64,000 nucleotides of DNA, taken from positions 117,822,437-117,886,436 of the forward strand of contig NC_134538.1 of NCBI RefSeq assembly GCF_050624435.1, given 5' to 3'. The stretch's first letter is position 1. The number at the start of each line of letters is the position of its first letter. The translations under genes were made by a program, and so were the position numbers. The notes below the pieces were generated by a model that was given only the letters and a program-made list of their open reading frames with translations, did not search any database and had not been told where the DNA came from. Below are positions 32,269-44,582 of this stretch, piece by piece. The DNA is from Tenrec ecaudatus. Taxonomy: Eukaryota; Chordata; Mammalia; Afrosoricida; Tenrecidae.

Positions 32269-32752
32269 TGTTAGATGCCTCAGGTGGGAAATACCTCTGG
32301 TCTTTGGCTTTGCATGAGAAAGAATTCACACCAAAGCCTGGTTTGTGATCCAAGTGCGTTTTTATAAAGGTTAGAAGTTGTTTCAGGTTTTACAGTGAAG
32401 AACAGGCCATGCACAGGGCACTTCATACCACATGTGGCAGTCTGAGGCCTGAGCTACCCAGCACAGCAGGGGAGACACTGGAAAAGAGGAAGGGGGGTTT
32501 GGGTTCTGGTTTTTCACAGTGCTCCACTGGGAGGTGTGCTCCATGGTACTGGTTGACCCCATTGGCTGAATTTATCTCACCTGGCTTAGATTGGGGTCCT
32601 CCCAAGTAGACTGGCTTCCTGTCACAAAGGCCTGAATTTGTGCATACCCTCTAGTCCTTGTGGCTGGTTGGGCTTGCCTGATTCTCTGCAGCGACCTCCT
32701 GTAGGGGTGCCTTGGCATAGAGAAGGACAACTCCCTATCTGGCTACCTAACA
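32269..32752 (-). mobile_element. Solo LTR of an endogenous retrovirus, class I-like
   Basis: On the minus strand a 484-bp unit begins TGTTAGG and ends CTAACA. The perfect 4-bp duplication AAAC flanks it (32265-32268 and 32753-32756), the size usual for gammaretrovirus-like class I ERVs. A TATAAAA box lies about 110 bp before its 3' end. No gag, pol or env sequence adjoins it, so it is a solo LTR. Confidence 0.82.
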
Positions 32753-34486
32753 AAACCAAACAATGAATATGCACTAGAAAATATATGCTTCCCACTCCTT
32801 GCAGTCACTGTCAAGTGCAATTATGTCCCAGGGAATCTTCTTGGTTAATGATTTTGCACGTTATTTTGGATATCTAAAGGACTAGTTTATGTCTAATTAC
32901 TTTCAGCAACACAACTATAGCCCCTCTGTGTTTTACATATGCTAAAGATAGTTTTCATGTCAATCACAAAGAAATCAATTATACTTTGAGAATAACCATC
33001 AACATTAGACATTTATTTGAGAAAAAGATTCAGCACATATTGAAATAAGTTTCCATGTGGGCTGGAAAGATCAAAGTAATTTAACTTTTTAAAGTAATAA
33101 GTTTATCTAAATTCTGAAATCTTAAGATATATGTATTAACTTTATGTTAGTGAAAAGATCTTAACAGTAATACAATGTGATGAAGCTGAAATTCTATAAT
33201 TAGAAATGGGGACAAGTAATATTTTCAAAGAATATTGACATCTAATATATTTGATTGGTTTTTGCAATAGCTCAAAGACATCTTTGGAGCATGACATTAT
33301 GGGATATATAAATTTAATTGGTCCTCATGTAAAAACAAGAAGCTTTAAAGTATAAAATATTCTGCACTCTACGCCTGATCATTTCATGATGATTAGCTAG
33401 CTTAAATCTTTCTTTGGCTTGAGTTTTATGTTCAGCAGCAGCTCTTTTATTCCTCGAGCCATCTTATTCTTTGTTTTGTTTTTCTCGTCAGGATGACGAA
33501 AGGCTGAAACAGACTGTTGTGTTTAGTTGTTACCAAGCTACTAAATTTGTGGTTGCCATACAATGCTGTATTCTGGGTAAAATGTAGTTAGTGTTTTTAA
33601 GAAGTCATAAAATTTATGTTCTTTATGGTCAATTTGAGGTAAGAATGTTAAATAATGTAAGCCTTATCCAGAAATCTAATTAAAATTAGCACACAATTAG
33701 TTTTTGGTTTTGCTAAATGCACTACAGTATTTTCTGAAAATCAATTTCTATTGATGACTTGTAATATATTCTGAAAGCACCCTGAAATAAAGCTTAATAT
33801 TGCACACAATAAATCACTTAGCAGTGGCAGAAAAATTTCAAAGTGACTAATCTCTTTTCTAGGTACCACCAAAATACAAATCAAGAGAAATTACACAACT
33901 ACCTCACAGACTAAACTTCCTACATTTACATCACTTTAATAGGGATATACATCATACTTGAGTGGGAAGTGCTATTAACATAGATGATGCAAGCCAGAAG
34001 CTAGTTCATAATCTTTTCTCATGTTTTGAGATGCTATAAGTTTAAATTAACTTTAAAATTTTATCTTTAATTAAACAACATTAAAGCATTTAGTCTTTTC
34101 TATTTACCTTTATTTATAATGCTGTCTTATTTCAAATGGCATGTACGTGTATAAAAATTGTAAGCCAGGAACTATTGCTATATCTCAACAAATATATTTT
34201 TATTATTTCATTAGGATCAAAAACCACTTTTCATTATCATCTGGCTTTTAAATAAAAACATTATTACACTTTGCTAAAGGTGTCCGAGAAAATAAAATTT
34301 TCTATTGTATAGTTTTAATCTAGCCATTCAAGTTAGTAAGATTATATTTTTAGCTGACAATAAACTCTTAATCTCTATTCCTTAAGCAAATTGGTGTTGC
34401 TTTTCTCCATGAACATAAAATTAGAAGTGAAACCTTAGACAAATTAATCTTAAATCCTTATAATTGAACCTCCCTTATTCTTGCTA
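32753..34486. other. Unique AT-rich stretch
   Basis: About 1.7 kb of AT-rich sequence without a recognisable gene or repeat. Confidence 0.6.
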
Positions 34487-34672
34487 TAGAGGCTTGCTAG
34501 AGTAGGGCTTATGCATTGGGCTTTTATTCAAAACCACCAGCCAGCTCTGAGTGAGAAAGATGGGGTTTTCTGGTGCTCTAAAGAGTGACAACCTCAGAAA
34601 CTCACAAGAGCCGTCCTACCCTGCCCTCTAAGGTCTCTGAGTTGGCATCTGCTCAATGGCAGTGAGTTTGGT
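34487..34672 (+). mobile_element. AfroSINE, sense (first of three in a row)
   Basis: TTATGCATTGGGCTTTTATT leads to AAACCACCAGCCAGCTCTGA, AGATGGGGTTTTCTGGTGCT and the core GAGTTGGCATCTGCTCAATG. It ends in GTGAGTTTGG. Confidence 0.8.
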
Positions 34673-34686
34673 TTTTATTCTTGCAA

Positions 34687-34893
34687 TTACTGGAGCCATG
34701 GTGGTGTAGTGATGAGGCCTGGGGTTGCTAACCTCAAGGTCAACAGTTCATAATCACTAGTTACTGCTCAAGAGAAAGATGAGGCTTTCTACTCCAATAA
34801 AGAGAGGCTGTTAGACACCCACAGGCACAGTTAGACCCTACTCTGTAGGGTAGCTGAGTTGGATTCAACTCAATGGCAGTGAGTTTGAGATTT
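34687..34893 (+). mobile_element. AfroSINE, sense (second)
   Basis: Starts GGAGCCATGGTGGTGTAGTG and ends AACTCAATGGCAGTGAGTTT. Full length, same orientation as its neighbours. Confidence 0.82.
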
Positions 34894-34906
34894 ATTCTTG
34901 CTGGTA

Positions 34907-35090
34907 AGGAACCTGGCTGGTGTGTTGGACTGTTAACTGTAAGTTTGCAGTTCAAACTCACCATCGAGAAGTCAAGAGAAAGATGAGGCTGTCTACTCCT
35001 TTTAAGACTTACAAAGCCTTGGAAACCCTATAGAAGTAGAACCCTCTATGAGTCAGTATATAATTGATGGCAGTGGACTTGGCCTTGGCA
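34907..35090 (+). mobile_element. AfroSINE, sense (third)
   Basis: Starts GGAACCTGGCTGGTGTGTTG, contains AGAGAAAGATGAGGCTGTCT and ends TTGATGGCAGTGGACTTGGC. Same strand as the two before it. Confidence 0.8.
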
Positions 35091-35149
35091 TTCTCGTATG
35101 AGTTAGAATCCACTTGATGACACACAATAAATTCCTATGTCCACTGTCC

Positions 35150-35515
35150 TGTTCTGTCAGTTGGTGATGCAGTGGTGGCTTATGTGGTGCTATGCAGCTG
35201 GAAGTTCTGCCACTGGCATTCCATATACCACGAGGGTCAACAGCAGGCACATGTTAGGTGAGCTTCAAGACTAAGATTAGGCAGAAAAATCTGGTGATCA
35301 ATTTGTGAAAATTAGGGAATCAAGCCCTACAGATCACAATGACATATTGAATGGGAAAATGTGACCCCCGAGTTAGAAGCCACCTATCAACAGACAGTGG
35401 TTGCAACAGTGAACATGAACATTTAAATGGACATGAATATGACCCAGGACAAGGCAAATTTTATTGTCTGATGCCGATGCCTGGGCTCACCATACTGAAT
35501 TGAACTGACCCAAAG
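35150..35515 (+). mobile_element. RTE-tailed repeat, sense
   Basis: TTGGTGATGCAGTGGTGGCT, GCTATGCAGCTGGAAGTTCT and CACTGGCATTCCATATACCA are followed by CAAGCCCTACAGATCACAAT and a CAGTGGTTGCAACAGTGAAC block. The last part matches 36605-36740, and its end recalls the RTE 3' terminus. It is either an RTE subfamily or a SINE that borrowed an RTE tail. Confidence 0.55.
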
Positions 35516-36209
35516 CTACTTATAACATTATCATTCTTACACATGTCACCTTTATAATAATTTTATTTTTTCCCACACTTTGGCCTAAATACAAATGAGA
35601 CAGAAGTTTCAGATCTTGAACATAATTTGTCACTTTTGCATTGGAAAATGAACATTGAATGGAAAGTGAAGATTCACTCGTGTGAATTTTCACTATAATA
35701 ATCAAAAACCTTTTCTGGATATATGAAGTCATGAAACTGGCAGAATTTTATGAAACACAATACCATATATTGTTTTAAAAACTTTAAAGAAGAAGTTAAA
35801 TTGTTAGCATTTTGCTTTTTTTTACCCTAAGTATATTTGCCAAATAGGAAATAATGATTAGGAATTTGGAAAATAAACATTCCTAAATTCTACAGTATAA
35901 CATCAGTGAAACTTCAGTAAAATCATGAAATAGTTGGAATGTGGGAGGGGGAGTGCATGGTCTGATTCCCTTATCTAGTACACTTGTTTCTACCAACTCA
36001 AAGCCCTTTCTGTGTGCTAATGGGCAGGACCAAGTCGTGTTTCTTTCTGTGGAACACAGGGGCACTAAGAGCTTGGAACTGACTGGACAGAGCCTAAAAA
36101 TAGCAGTTTATACAAATGAAACTTCTCCTGGCCGTGAGTTTGGTTTTTGAGACAACTGATTTCTCATCTTCTATGTGGAGAAAAACAGCTTTGTACTTAT
36201 TTATACATT

Positions 36210-36362
36210 CATTTTGCCGTGGTGCAGTGGACTGTGCCCTGAGCTGCGAACCCTGCCAGCTGATCCCCAAGAGAAAAGTGGGGCCATCTTCTCCCTTCAA
36301 GGCTTCTAGACTGGAAAACCCTGAGGGGCAGCTCTCTTCTAGCTTGTGGGCTTGGAAGTGAC
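36210..36362 (+). mobile_element. AfroSINE, sense, diverged
   Basis: GCCGTGGTGCAGTGGACTGT, CCAGCTGATCCCCAAGAGAA and CTGGAAAACCCTGAGGGGCA follow the AfroSINE order. The 3' core is missing or eroded. Confidence 0.6.
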
Positions 36363-36384
36363 TGGATTACCAGGAATTTGTTTT

Positions 36385-36600
36385 GGAAGCAGAATAATTT
36401 GAACCAGTTGTTACAAAATGAGGATGTCCCTAGTTCAAATCCAGAGGCCAGCTCCAGGGGAAAAAGATGTAGTTATTTACATTTCATGAAGATCACAACA
36501 TGAAAATGGATTTAAAAATAATCACAGAGCTAGAAACCTGTCAAAGAAGTTCTACTCTGTCCTGTAGAGCCATTATGAATCAGAATCCACTCTGATCCGC
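36385..36600 (+). mobile_element. AfroSINE, sense
   Basis: CCCTAGTTCAAATCCAGAGG is the B-box region. GAAGTTCTACTCTGTCCTGT and GAGCCATTATGAATCAGAAT form the 3' part. An extra stretch of about 45 bp sits in the middle. Confidence 0.65.
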
Positions 36601-36785
36601 TACAGATCATAACAATATATCGAACAGAAAATGTTGCCCCCCAAACTGAAAGTCACTTATCAATAAACAGTGGTTACAACAATAGACTTGAGTATCTAAA
36701 TGGTCGTGAAGATGGCCCAGGACCAGATAGAGCAGTGCAACTCTGTTCCACGGCAGCATGATGCATCAGAATACACTGAGTAGCA
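36601..36785 (+). mobile_element. RTE-tailed repeat, sense, second copy
   Basis: Matches 35330-35500 at roughly 70 percent by eye, with GATCATAACAATATATCGAA, TCACTTATCAATAAACAGTG and TGGTCGTGAAGATGGCCCAG. The RTE-like end GCATGATGCATCAGAATACA follows. Confidence 0.55.
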
Positions 36786-37231
36786 GAGTTTGGAGGTTTT
36801 ATTTAGTTTGCTTTGGTTTATTAGGTTCCTTATTAATTAATGAGCAAATAAAAATATTGACTCATGCATTTAACATTTTTATGATCATCATAATTTCTTT
36901 CAAAAGAAATCCTTCAACAAGATCAAAAATTCAAGATTAAGATTGAAAGCTGTCATGATGAGGTCACCAAAGACATTAATTAAACTTTATGAAGCTCCTT
37001 GAAGAATGCTGAGCAGTGATAATAGAACAAAATCTCTTAACTATCTTCTGTTTTATTCTTCTTTCCATCTATTTTAACTTATACCAAAGAATTGGAAAGA
37101 AATATTATCTTTCAGTTCCGTTTTCCATGAGCTTTTTAAGCCCTTGCCTTGTTATCTTTACACTGTATGATGCATTGCAAATAAATGGATCTTTCTTTTT
37201 CTGCACTTGATGTGTGTGTCCATAAGTCAAT

Positions 37232-37352
37232 TGCGAGTTATGGAAGCAGATCTCTAGGTTTTTCGCCCCAACCCCCAGAGGCACCAGTGGATTCAAGCTA
37301 CCAACTTTTGGGTGCTCAGGCCACACTTAAATGATGGGCCACCAGGGCTCCT
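37232..37352 (-). mobile_element. AfroSINE fragment, antisense
   Basis: Ends GGGCCACCAGGGCTCCT, the reversed head. AGTGGATTCAAGCTACCAAC precedes it as the B-box region. The 3' half is missing. Confidence 0.7.
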
Positions 37353-39553
37353 GTCCTTTCCTGCTGGGCCTTGCTTCTTACCACAAGTCGAAACACCTGG
37401 ACTCTTCCAGCCAACTCAATGGGAAATCGGTGTTGGAATCAAAGTATGGAAGGAAGATCTCTTTATGCATTATGGAAAACATTTCTGTCATATTAATGAG
37501 AAAATGTACTGGATAATATAGAGAGTTTTAAAGAGGTTGTTGCTAATACTCTGCTTGTCAAGACCACGCGCTCCTCAAGGTAAGGGTACACAAAAGCATT
37601 TGTCATGGAAAATTTTAAATCCAATGAACTATAGAGAAATCCTGCCGCGTTCACAAAATCATTTGAACTACCTTGCAGTTTTCTGAACAGGATTTATATA
37701 AAAATAGAGTGCATATTGGTGAACCCCTGGTTCTCAAGCAAATGCTATTCTATTCTATGCAGTGTAAATCTAGGGAGTGTTTTTAAAACATCTTCTGTAA
37801 ACTCATATGGTCTACTCAATTATAACAAAATCATTCACAGTTCTCTCAAATTAGAAATACACTATCTTCAGAAATAAAAACTATATTTTAGGAGTATTAC
37901 TTCTTTAGGATTATAGAGCAGAATAAATAGCCCTCACCCATAATTAGTATATGTGAAAATCAATCACTATTTGGATTTTAAAATTTTATTTAGTTAGCTA
38001 TTTTAAATTTGGATGTTAAAACATCTCTCCTCATGCAGGCCTTAACTACCCAGATAGTTCGACTACAGTAAACCGTTCCTATCTTCCTCCCCGTCCCCAT
38101 GGCCTATTAGGCAACGTCTAGACAAATGGCTTATTTTGTTCAGTTATGTCTAGATGTTCAGAATCAGAATAATAGTCTTCACAGGAGGAAAGTTTGACTA
38201 TCTGAAGAAAATATCTCTAAGCGAATGTTCTTTATATGGCTAGCTTCAAGCATTTGCATCCCAGACCTGACACTGCCCTACTTCATATAAATGTGTTCTA
38301 TCTTTGTATATTTTTGAAACCATCGTGCCACCAAAGGCTGTAATTAATAGCTAGTCATCAAACCAGACCATAAATCTTTCTTCAGCTTGTGCGACCCTGT
38401 GTATGTGCATCTGTGCGTCAGCAGTGAGGGTAGGGAAAGAGAACAGAGCAGGCTTGTGTGTTAGGAAGCAGACTAGTATAAATATGCACTGCTCTGTGGT
38501 CAACATAGTTTACAAGAACGAGAACAGAGTAACTGGCATTTGCTGCTAAACTCAGTACAGTCACGGGGGTCTACGGAGTCGGGGATGGCAGGGAGCACAT
38601 TACAATGGTACACTACACCTAAACTTCTTGGAAATCAAGCATGATATCTCCACTTTCCTTATATAGCCAAAAAGACTATGTGCTTATATTTTGGAAATCA
38701 CATAATAATTAAATACATATTATTTTCACTTATGATTTTGTAAACATGTAATTTAACTTTTGTTGTTTAACTTAGGAGACAAAACCTTATAGTATTCAAG
38801 TTCACACACACGTTCATACAAAGGGTTCAAGTTCATCCATACGTGGATTTATTTAAGATAAAATATATTTAACATGTCTCTCTGATCAGTCTATATCTAC
38901 AGATAAGTTTTTTCATTAATATGATTGTATTATACAGTTGTTTCTGAGGGGAATCTTTGGAGACAGTTAAATTTAAAACAGACAGTTTGAAATATTTTTG
39001 AGACTCCCAAGGATTAATCTTGATAGATTTTCTAGCAGGACACAAGATGATCACGGGAGCTTTTTAGAGAAAACTAAGAATATTGAAAGTTGTGTTGGTG
39101 GGAAAAGGCCGGGAGCGGTGCACTGAGGAGTCTGTTTTCCCATTGTGAGACTGCGGTCACGGATTCTTGCAGGGCAGCAAGGGGTGTGCTATAAGAACTG
39201 TGTTCAGAAGCCTTGCCCCATCCCACTACAGCCCAAGTCTTAAAAAACTTTAGATTTATTTTTGTTCCCAAACCTCAAAGAAGTGTTTAAAGGGACATGA
39301 TTAGAGTTCCTTGAAGTTATCTAAACTGCCTTTTTGGCTGGTATAAATCAGAGTGCAGAGTTATTTTAGGAAGAGTTAGGGAGATAGTACATTTCAGTAT
39401 AAAAAAATTCTGTGATTTTGAAGCGATAACTTCACCTTGTATGCACAGCAAACAACTGTCCAATTCAAGTTTCTACACGTGCAATTTGGTGGCAATTCAG
39501 GAAGAAGAATCCTATAAGATGAGACATCTGTCTTAGAATGGTTGGATTTCATC
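37353..39553. other. Unassigned sequence
   Basis: About 2.2 kb with no recognised gene or family. Confidence 0.5.
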
Positions 39554-39554
39554 G

Positions 39555-39583
39555 TGTGTGTGTGTGTGTGTGTATGTGTGTGT
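39555..39583. repeat. (GT)n microsatellite
   Basis: GT tract of about 29 bp with one A interruption. Confidence 0.95.
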
Positions 39584-40304
39584 TCTTCAACAGTAATAAA
39601 AATAATAGAAAATCCAGAGATGATAAAAATGGATTTAAAAGATAATAAATCACAGTCAGTGGTTTTTCTAGATTCACTGAAAATATCACAATTGACCTCT
39701 GTTATTTATTATTTGTTTATTGTCAAAATCTTTAAGGGCACACACCTATACACACCTCATCACGAAATTGAACCACTCCAAGACAAATGTCTCATTCTCA
39801 AGAGATCCCACTCCTGCAAGCCAGTGGACGTAATGGCTTTACACTCAACAAGCACATTACACCTGCATTACATTTAGAAACAGGTGTCTTTATTTTTTTT
39901 ACTGGACTAAGAAATCCACTAGTGTGTACTTTACTGATGATGCTGGAGCAGTGCCCCTTCTCCATAGTTTGCTGTTCATCATCAGTTAAACTGTGGTCAA
40001 TTTGGTCCCCCAAAATGGAAAATTCTAGAAACAAACTTTATGTTTTATATTGTGCACCATCCAGAATGACGAAATGAAATCTCTCACATCATCCTGCTCC
40101 ATCCTCCCGTGAACATGATCATCCCTCTGTCATGCGTGGCACTTTGTCCATATGTTGCCCACTGCCGGGCATCTAGCTGCTATCTCGACAATCAAATCAG
40201 CTGCTCTAGCATTACAGAATTACTGTATTCATGTAACTTATTTTACTTAATCGTTCCATTTTTAATATTAGTTAGTATTGCTAATAATAAACGTGTAAGG
40301 CACT

Positions 40305-40450
40305 TGACCAAAGACATGGACATGGTGGCTCCAACAATGGTTTCAACTTGTGAGGATGGTCAGGGACCAGGCAGTCCTCTTTCAGTTGTACATAGGGATG
40401 CTGTACATTGGAACTGCCTTGTTGGTACCTAATAATAATTATTATTGCTA
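40305..40450 (+). mobile_element. RTE-type LINE 3' terminus, sense
   Basis: ATGGTGGCTCCAACAATGGT, then TGTGAGGATGGTCAGGGACC, AGTTGTACATAGGGATGCTG and GGTACCTAATAATAATTATT. This is the last 145 bp of the RTE with a TAA-repeat tail in place of the usual CAA repeats. Confidence 0.8.
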
Positions 40451-40498
40451 TCTTACTAAGTCCATTTTTATAGATTAAATGTTCCCATGGGTAGTTAT

Positions 40499-40662
40499 TG
40501 GGAGCTCTGGTGATGTCGTGGTTACACGTTAGGGTGCTATCTAGGGTGTCGGAAGATCGAAACCACCAGCGACTCTGGGGAGAAAGACTGGGCTCTCTGC
40601 TCCGGCAAACACAGTCCCAGAAACACAGCGGTCACTATGAGCCGCTGTCGACTCTGAGGGAA
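40499..40662 (+). mobile_element. AfroSINE, sense
   Basis: Starts GGGAGCTCTGGTGATGTCGT, then GGTTACACGTTAGGGTGCTA and GAAACCACCAGCGACTCTGG. It ends CACTATGAGCCGCTGTCGAC. Confidence 0.78.
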
Positions 40663-41814
40663 TGAATATGTTTGTTTATTTGGGTTTACAACATACCCAC
40701 ACAGAAATGATCAAAATTGACTAGTATATACAGTTCATGTTAATAATCTCTATAAATTCAAACCAATAATTCTGAAGGTTGATATTGAATAAATCTAAAA
40801 TGTGTGTGTGGATATAAAAAAAGAAAAGAAAACACTTATCTAAGAATGAATTATTATATTTGGAAATGATATTTCTTTTTCACACTCACCTACTTCATTT
40901 GTGTAATTTGAGAAGGTTCCCACCACTGATTGGAAGCCTTTCTTTCTAATGCACTTATGTAACTCATTCTATGTAATAGATAATTTTTCATGTATATATT
41001 AGTATATTGTTCAATAAGTGATGAGCGAGCTTTACTGTGGTACAGCATCTCGTTTTGCTGACAGATCCATGTATAAACTTTCACATTCAGTATTCATTGA
41101 ATTTTAATTTTCACCTAAACCTGAAAAATTAGTGTGATCTAAAAATTAGATCAGATACAATATGTATTTGCCTATGGCACATAGATTCCAAACAACACCA
41201 CTGACCATGACAACAAACTGTTACAAAATATATTTTGCTTATTTTGATCATGATTTATCTTATTTTATAAGGAGATAAATAGAAAAAATTACATAGCAAG
41301 CTTACTAGATATAATATTTAATATTACTTAGACTATTTACATTTAAAACTATATTTTGGCAGAAATGAGGCTTTAGAAAATTAAGATTGTTTTAAAAATA
41401 GGATAACTATATGAAACTATTTTATTTTATTACTCATTGGCAATAAAATTGGATGTTTGTAGCCAGAGAAGAATTTTCTTTAAAACTCTAAATTATTAGG
41501 ATATATATATCTGGTCATTACCAAGGCTTTTAGAATGTTCTGATTTGCTGTAGACATGACCACAGACAATCTCCCAGGAGGTTTTTGTCTTTGCTGCCTT
41601 GCTAGCATCTAACCGATTGGGGACATTGCTTAAAAAAAAAAAAAAAAAAGGATATATATGTCAAAGATATAGTAATCACATTCCATTGGGAAATTAACAA
41701 ATGAGTATTGCACATGATTTGTTTTAGAATAAAATTCAGGTATTTACTATAGGTAGTTATTAAGTATAGATAATTAACATGGCTTTAATACGTCATCATC
41801 TGTTGCACTGAAGT
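40663..41814. other. AT-rich unassigned sequence
   Basis: No gene or repeat recognised. An 18-bp A-run at 41632-41649 has no element that I can attach to it. Confidence 0.5.
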
Positions 41815-41985
41815 CTCATTACCTGCCGTGGGTGGAGTGGATGCCGACTCACAGCAACTCCAGGGCAGGGTAGCGCGGCCGAGAGTTCTGAGACAATCTC
41901 GCTTTATGAGCGAAGCGTGTCCCGGCCCTCTCCCGCAGAGCGGCTGCCTTCCGACGTATGGGTCGCAGTACAACGTGGAATGACT
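41815..41985 (-). mobile_element. AfroSINE, antisense
   Basis: GGATGCCGACTCACAGCAAC is the reversed 3' core. GGCAGGGTAGCGCGGCC, then CGCAGAGCGGCTGCCTTCCG follow. It is GC-rich and retains several CpG sites, so it may be a younger copy. Confidence 0.7.
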
Positions 41986-43126
41986 AGGCCAAAAGGGATC
42001 TCGCGTCGCACTGAAGATTTAATAAAAATTATCTTCTGAGAATTTGCTTCAAAATTGTCTATACTTATCAATATAGCTAAACATCTCCTTGCAATCATTT
42101 GAGATTGTGAAATTCTCCATTATCATGGTAAAATATACGTTAATGTAATTCGAAGAGTCACCCAATATTGTAATAGGTAAATACATAATATTGATAGCTT
42201 TCAGTACTTTCTTCCTGTCTTTCTTCTAAATCGAACCAGTGTTTGCAAAAGAACACTTAAAATATTACCAGATCAGTTGTGCATTTCAAGAGAAAAAAAT
42301 ATTTACAGGATTCTTGCATCACATGGCAGTTTAAATGAAATTAAATGCTAGTTTAATCCTTAGATTAGGTAATTCTGAAATTGAAAATTAAAATGACTGC
42401 GAATTGCATAACAATTTAATTATAAATAATAATTTCTTTATATATGCAAATGTTGAGATAACTTGAGATTAAAACATCTACTTTATAAAATATTTAATTT
42501 CTCTTTTGACCTCTGAATGAAGTACAATGGGTTAGTGCTTTGCTGGGAAAATTTTAAGTGTCATAAATACAGACCTACATCTCTGACAGGTTGCGTTCTT
42601 GTACATCAGCAAACGAACTGTTATCTCCATATTTAGAGGTCCACATGGGAAGAATTCATGGCTGCCTAGGAGTGTGGTGAGCATCTGTTCAGGAAGCCCC
42701 CTCCCGTCCATATGCGCATGTGGAACATCCTCCTCCTTGCAGTCAGTTGATCTGAGCCCCACAGTAGCTCTCCTCTACAGCAAACCACCAGTTCAAAGAA
42801 GTCCCACTTGACGGCAAGTTCTATTTTGTAAATGATACTTAAGTAATCACTCAACCTGGCTATTGGTTTACTTGGGCTTTGGGTATCCACTCACTGTAAA
42901 CCCCAGTAGGAGTTCTAAAATTGTATCATGTACGTGAAATGACACGTCAAGGACAGGTAAGACCCATGTAGCAAGGCTCAGCACAAAGAGATAATTACTT
43001 CTAATTCATTCGTTTGGGATGAGATGCAAAACTGTAGCCACTGATAATGAATTAGGAAAGTTTAGCATCTAGTATTTAGCAGCTTGCATAGAATTAGGAA
43101 GTTTGAGCATCTAGTATTTAGGTTCT
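41986..43126. other. AT-rich unassigned sequence
   Basis: No gene recognised. A 38-bp near-duplicate containing GAATTAGGAA and CATCTAGTATTTAG occurs at about 43045-43080 and 43090-43122. Confidence 0.5.
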
Positions 43127-43710
43127 TTTTTTAAAATCATTTTACTGGGGGCTTGTACAATTCATATCACAATCCATACATACATCCATTGTGTCAAGCA
43201 CATCTGTACACTTGTTGACATCATCATTCTCAAAGCTTTTGCTCTCCACTTGAGCCCCTAATATCAACTCCTCATTTTCCTCATCCCTCCTCACTGCCCC
43301 CTCCCTCATGATCCCTCCATAATTCATAAATTATTATTTTGTCATATGTTACACTGTCCAATGTCTCCCTTCACCCACTTTTCTGTTGTCTATCCCCCAG
43401 GGAGGGGGTTATATGTAAATCCTTGTAATTAGTTCCCCCTTTTAACTCCCCCTTCCCTCCTCTCTCCCGGTATCACCATTCTCTCCACTGGTCCTGAGGG
43501 GTTCATCTGTCCTGGGTTCCCTGTGTTTCCAGTTTCCAGTTCCTATCTGAACCACTGTACATCCTCTGGTCTAACTAGGTTTGTAAAGTAGAATTGGGAT
43601 CATGATAGTAGGGGGGTGGAGGAGGGAAGAGTTTAAGAACTAGAGGAAAGCTGTTTTTCATTGATGCTACATTGAGTCCTTAGTGACTCATGTTAATAGA
43701 AATATTAAAG
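43127..43710 (-). mobile_element. LINE 3'-end fragment (L1-like, subfamily A)
   Basis: Begins with a T-run and ATCATTTTACTGGGGGCTTG (CCCCAGTAAAATGAT on the element strand, a mutated AATAAA). It continues CATCCATTGTGTCAAGCACA. The following 450 bp of pyrimidine-rich 3' UTR match the 56.8 kb copy block by block (CAGGGAGGGGGTTATATG, GGGATCATGATAGT). Subfamily A differs from B by CATTGTGTCAAGC in place of CAATTGTATAAAGC. Confidence 0.8.
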
Positions 43711-44257
43711 ACTCTTGTTCATTTAGGTTTACAAAGTTGTTTTCATTGCACTTTTATTTTGGTTAAAACAACACAGGAAATTTAGGAACTATCCTCAAAA
43801 TGTAAAAACAAGATAGGTCAATGAAATACAAGGTATGCTAGTACATTTTAAATAAGTGTGCATATACAGCTTGAAAATGGGTAATATTTACACAGTGGAG
43901 GCTCCAGAATTTCTGCCAGACAAGCTTACGGGCAGATATCTGTTAGTAAGGGATTCACACTAACAGATTAGTTAAAATAGCAGGAACACCATACACTGGT
44001 TAAATTTTTGTGTATTTTTGTGGTTCATTTAAAGAAGTTGATGGAAATTATGAGAGAGCTAAAGTTGCTCCCGCTCCAGCCTCCCTTGGCATTTACAAAA
44101 GTAAATAAAATAATTTTTAAGTAGATGTGCACAGTCTGCTTCCTTAGAGACTTACAGCCTTGTAAACCAGGGGGCGTCCTACTGTGTCTGACAGGGACAC
44201 TGGGACTTGGAATTAAACTGGAAGCACTGGGCCTGTTTGAGTGGGCAGTTTGGATGG

Positions 44258-44412
44258 AGGATCCCTGGTGAACCGTGGTTCAAAAATCTGTCGCTCAGTG
44301 AAGGGCGATGGATGGAACTGGGGCTCCACAGGAGAACAACGCAACAATTTGCTTCTACGAAAAGGTACAGACTTTGGAACCCTCTGGATCACAGCTTCTC
44401 TGTCCTCCTGTC
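44258..44412 (+). mobile_element. AfroSINE, sense, diverged
   Basis: GGATCCCTGGTGAACCGTGG is the head. GCTCCACAGGAGAACAACGC and ACAGACTTTGGAACCCTCTG are the body. The 3' core is decayed. Confidence 0.6.
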
Positions 44413-44582
44413 TCTCTAGAAGAGGGAAATCAATATGAAAACAATGCTTCCTTTTAAGGTTTTGATGTAACTAGAATTCATATTGATACTCTAGAGGATC
44501 TTATCTTTTACTGTTGCAGTTTTGATCCAGCCGCTGGTTAAATCAATCAGAGTTACAATGTTCCATTTAAACAAGAGAAATA

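Noticed and set aside
34487-35090. tRNA genes suggested by B-box-like GGTTCGA motifs
   Set aside because: These are the tRNA-derived heads of AfroSINEs; no cloverleaf with an acceptor stem can be drawn.
41632-41649. A-run as the tail of a retrocopy
   Set aside because: No retroposed sequence or target duplication is recognisable upstream of it.
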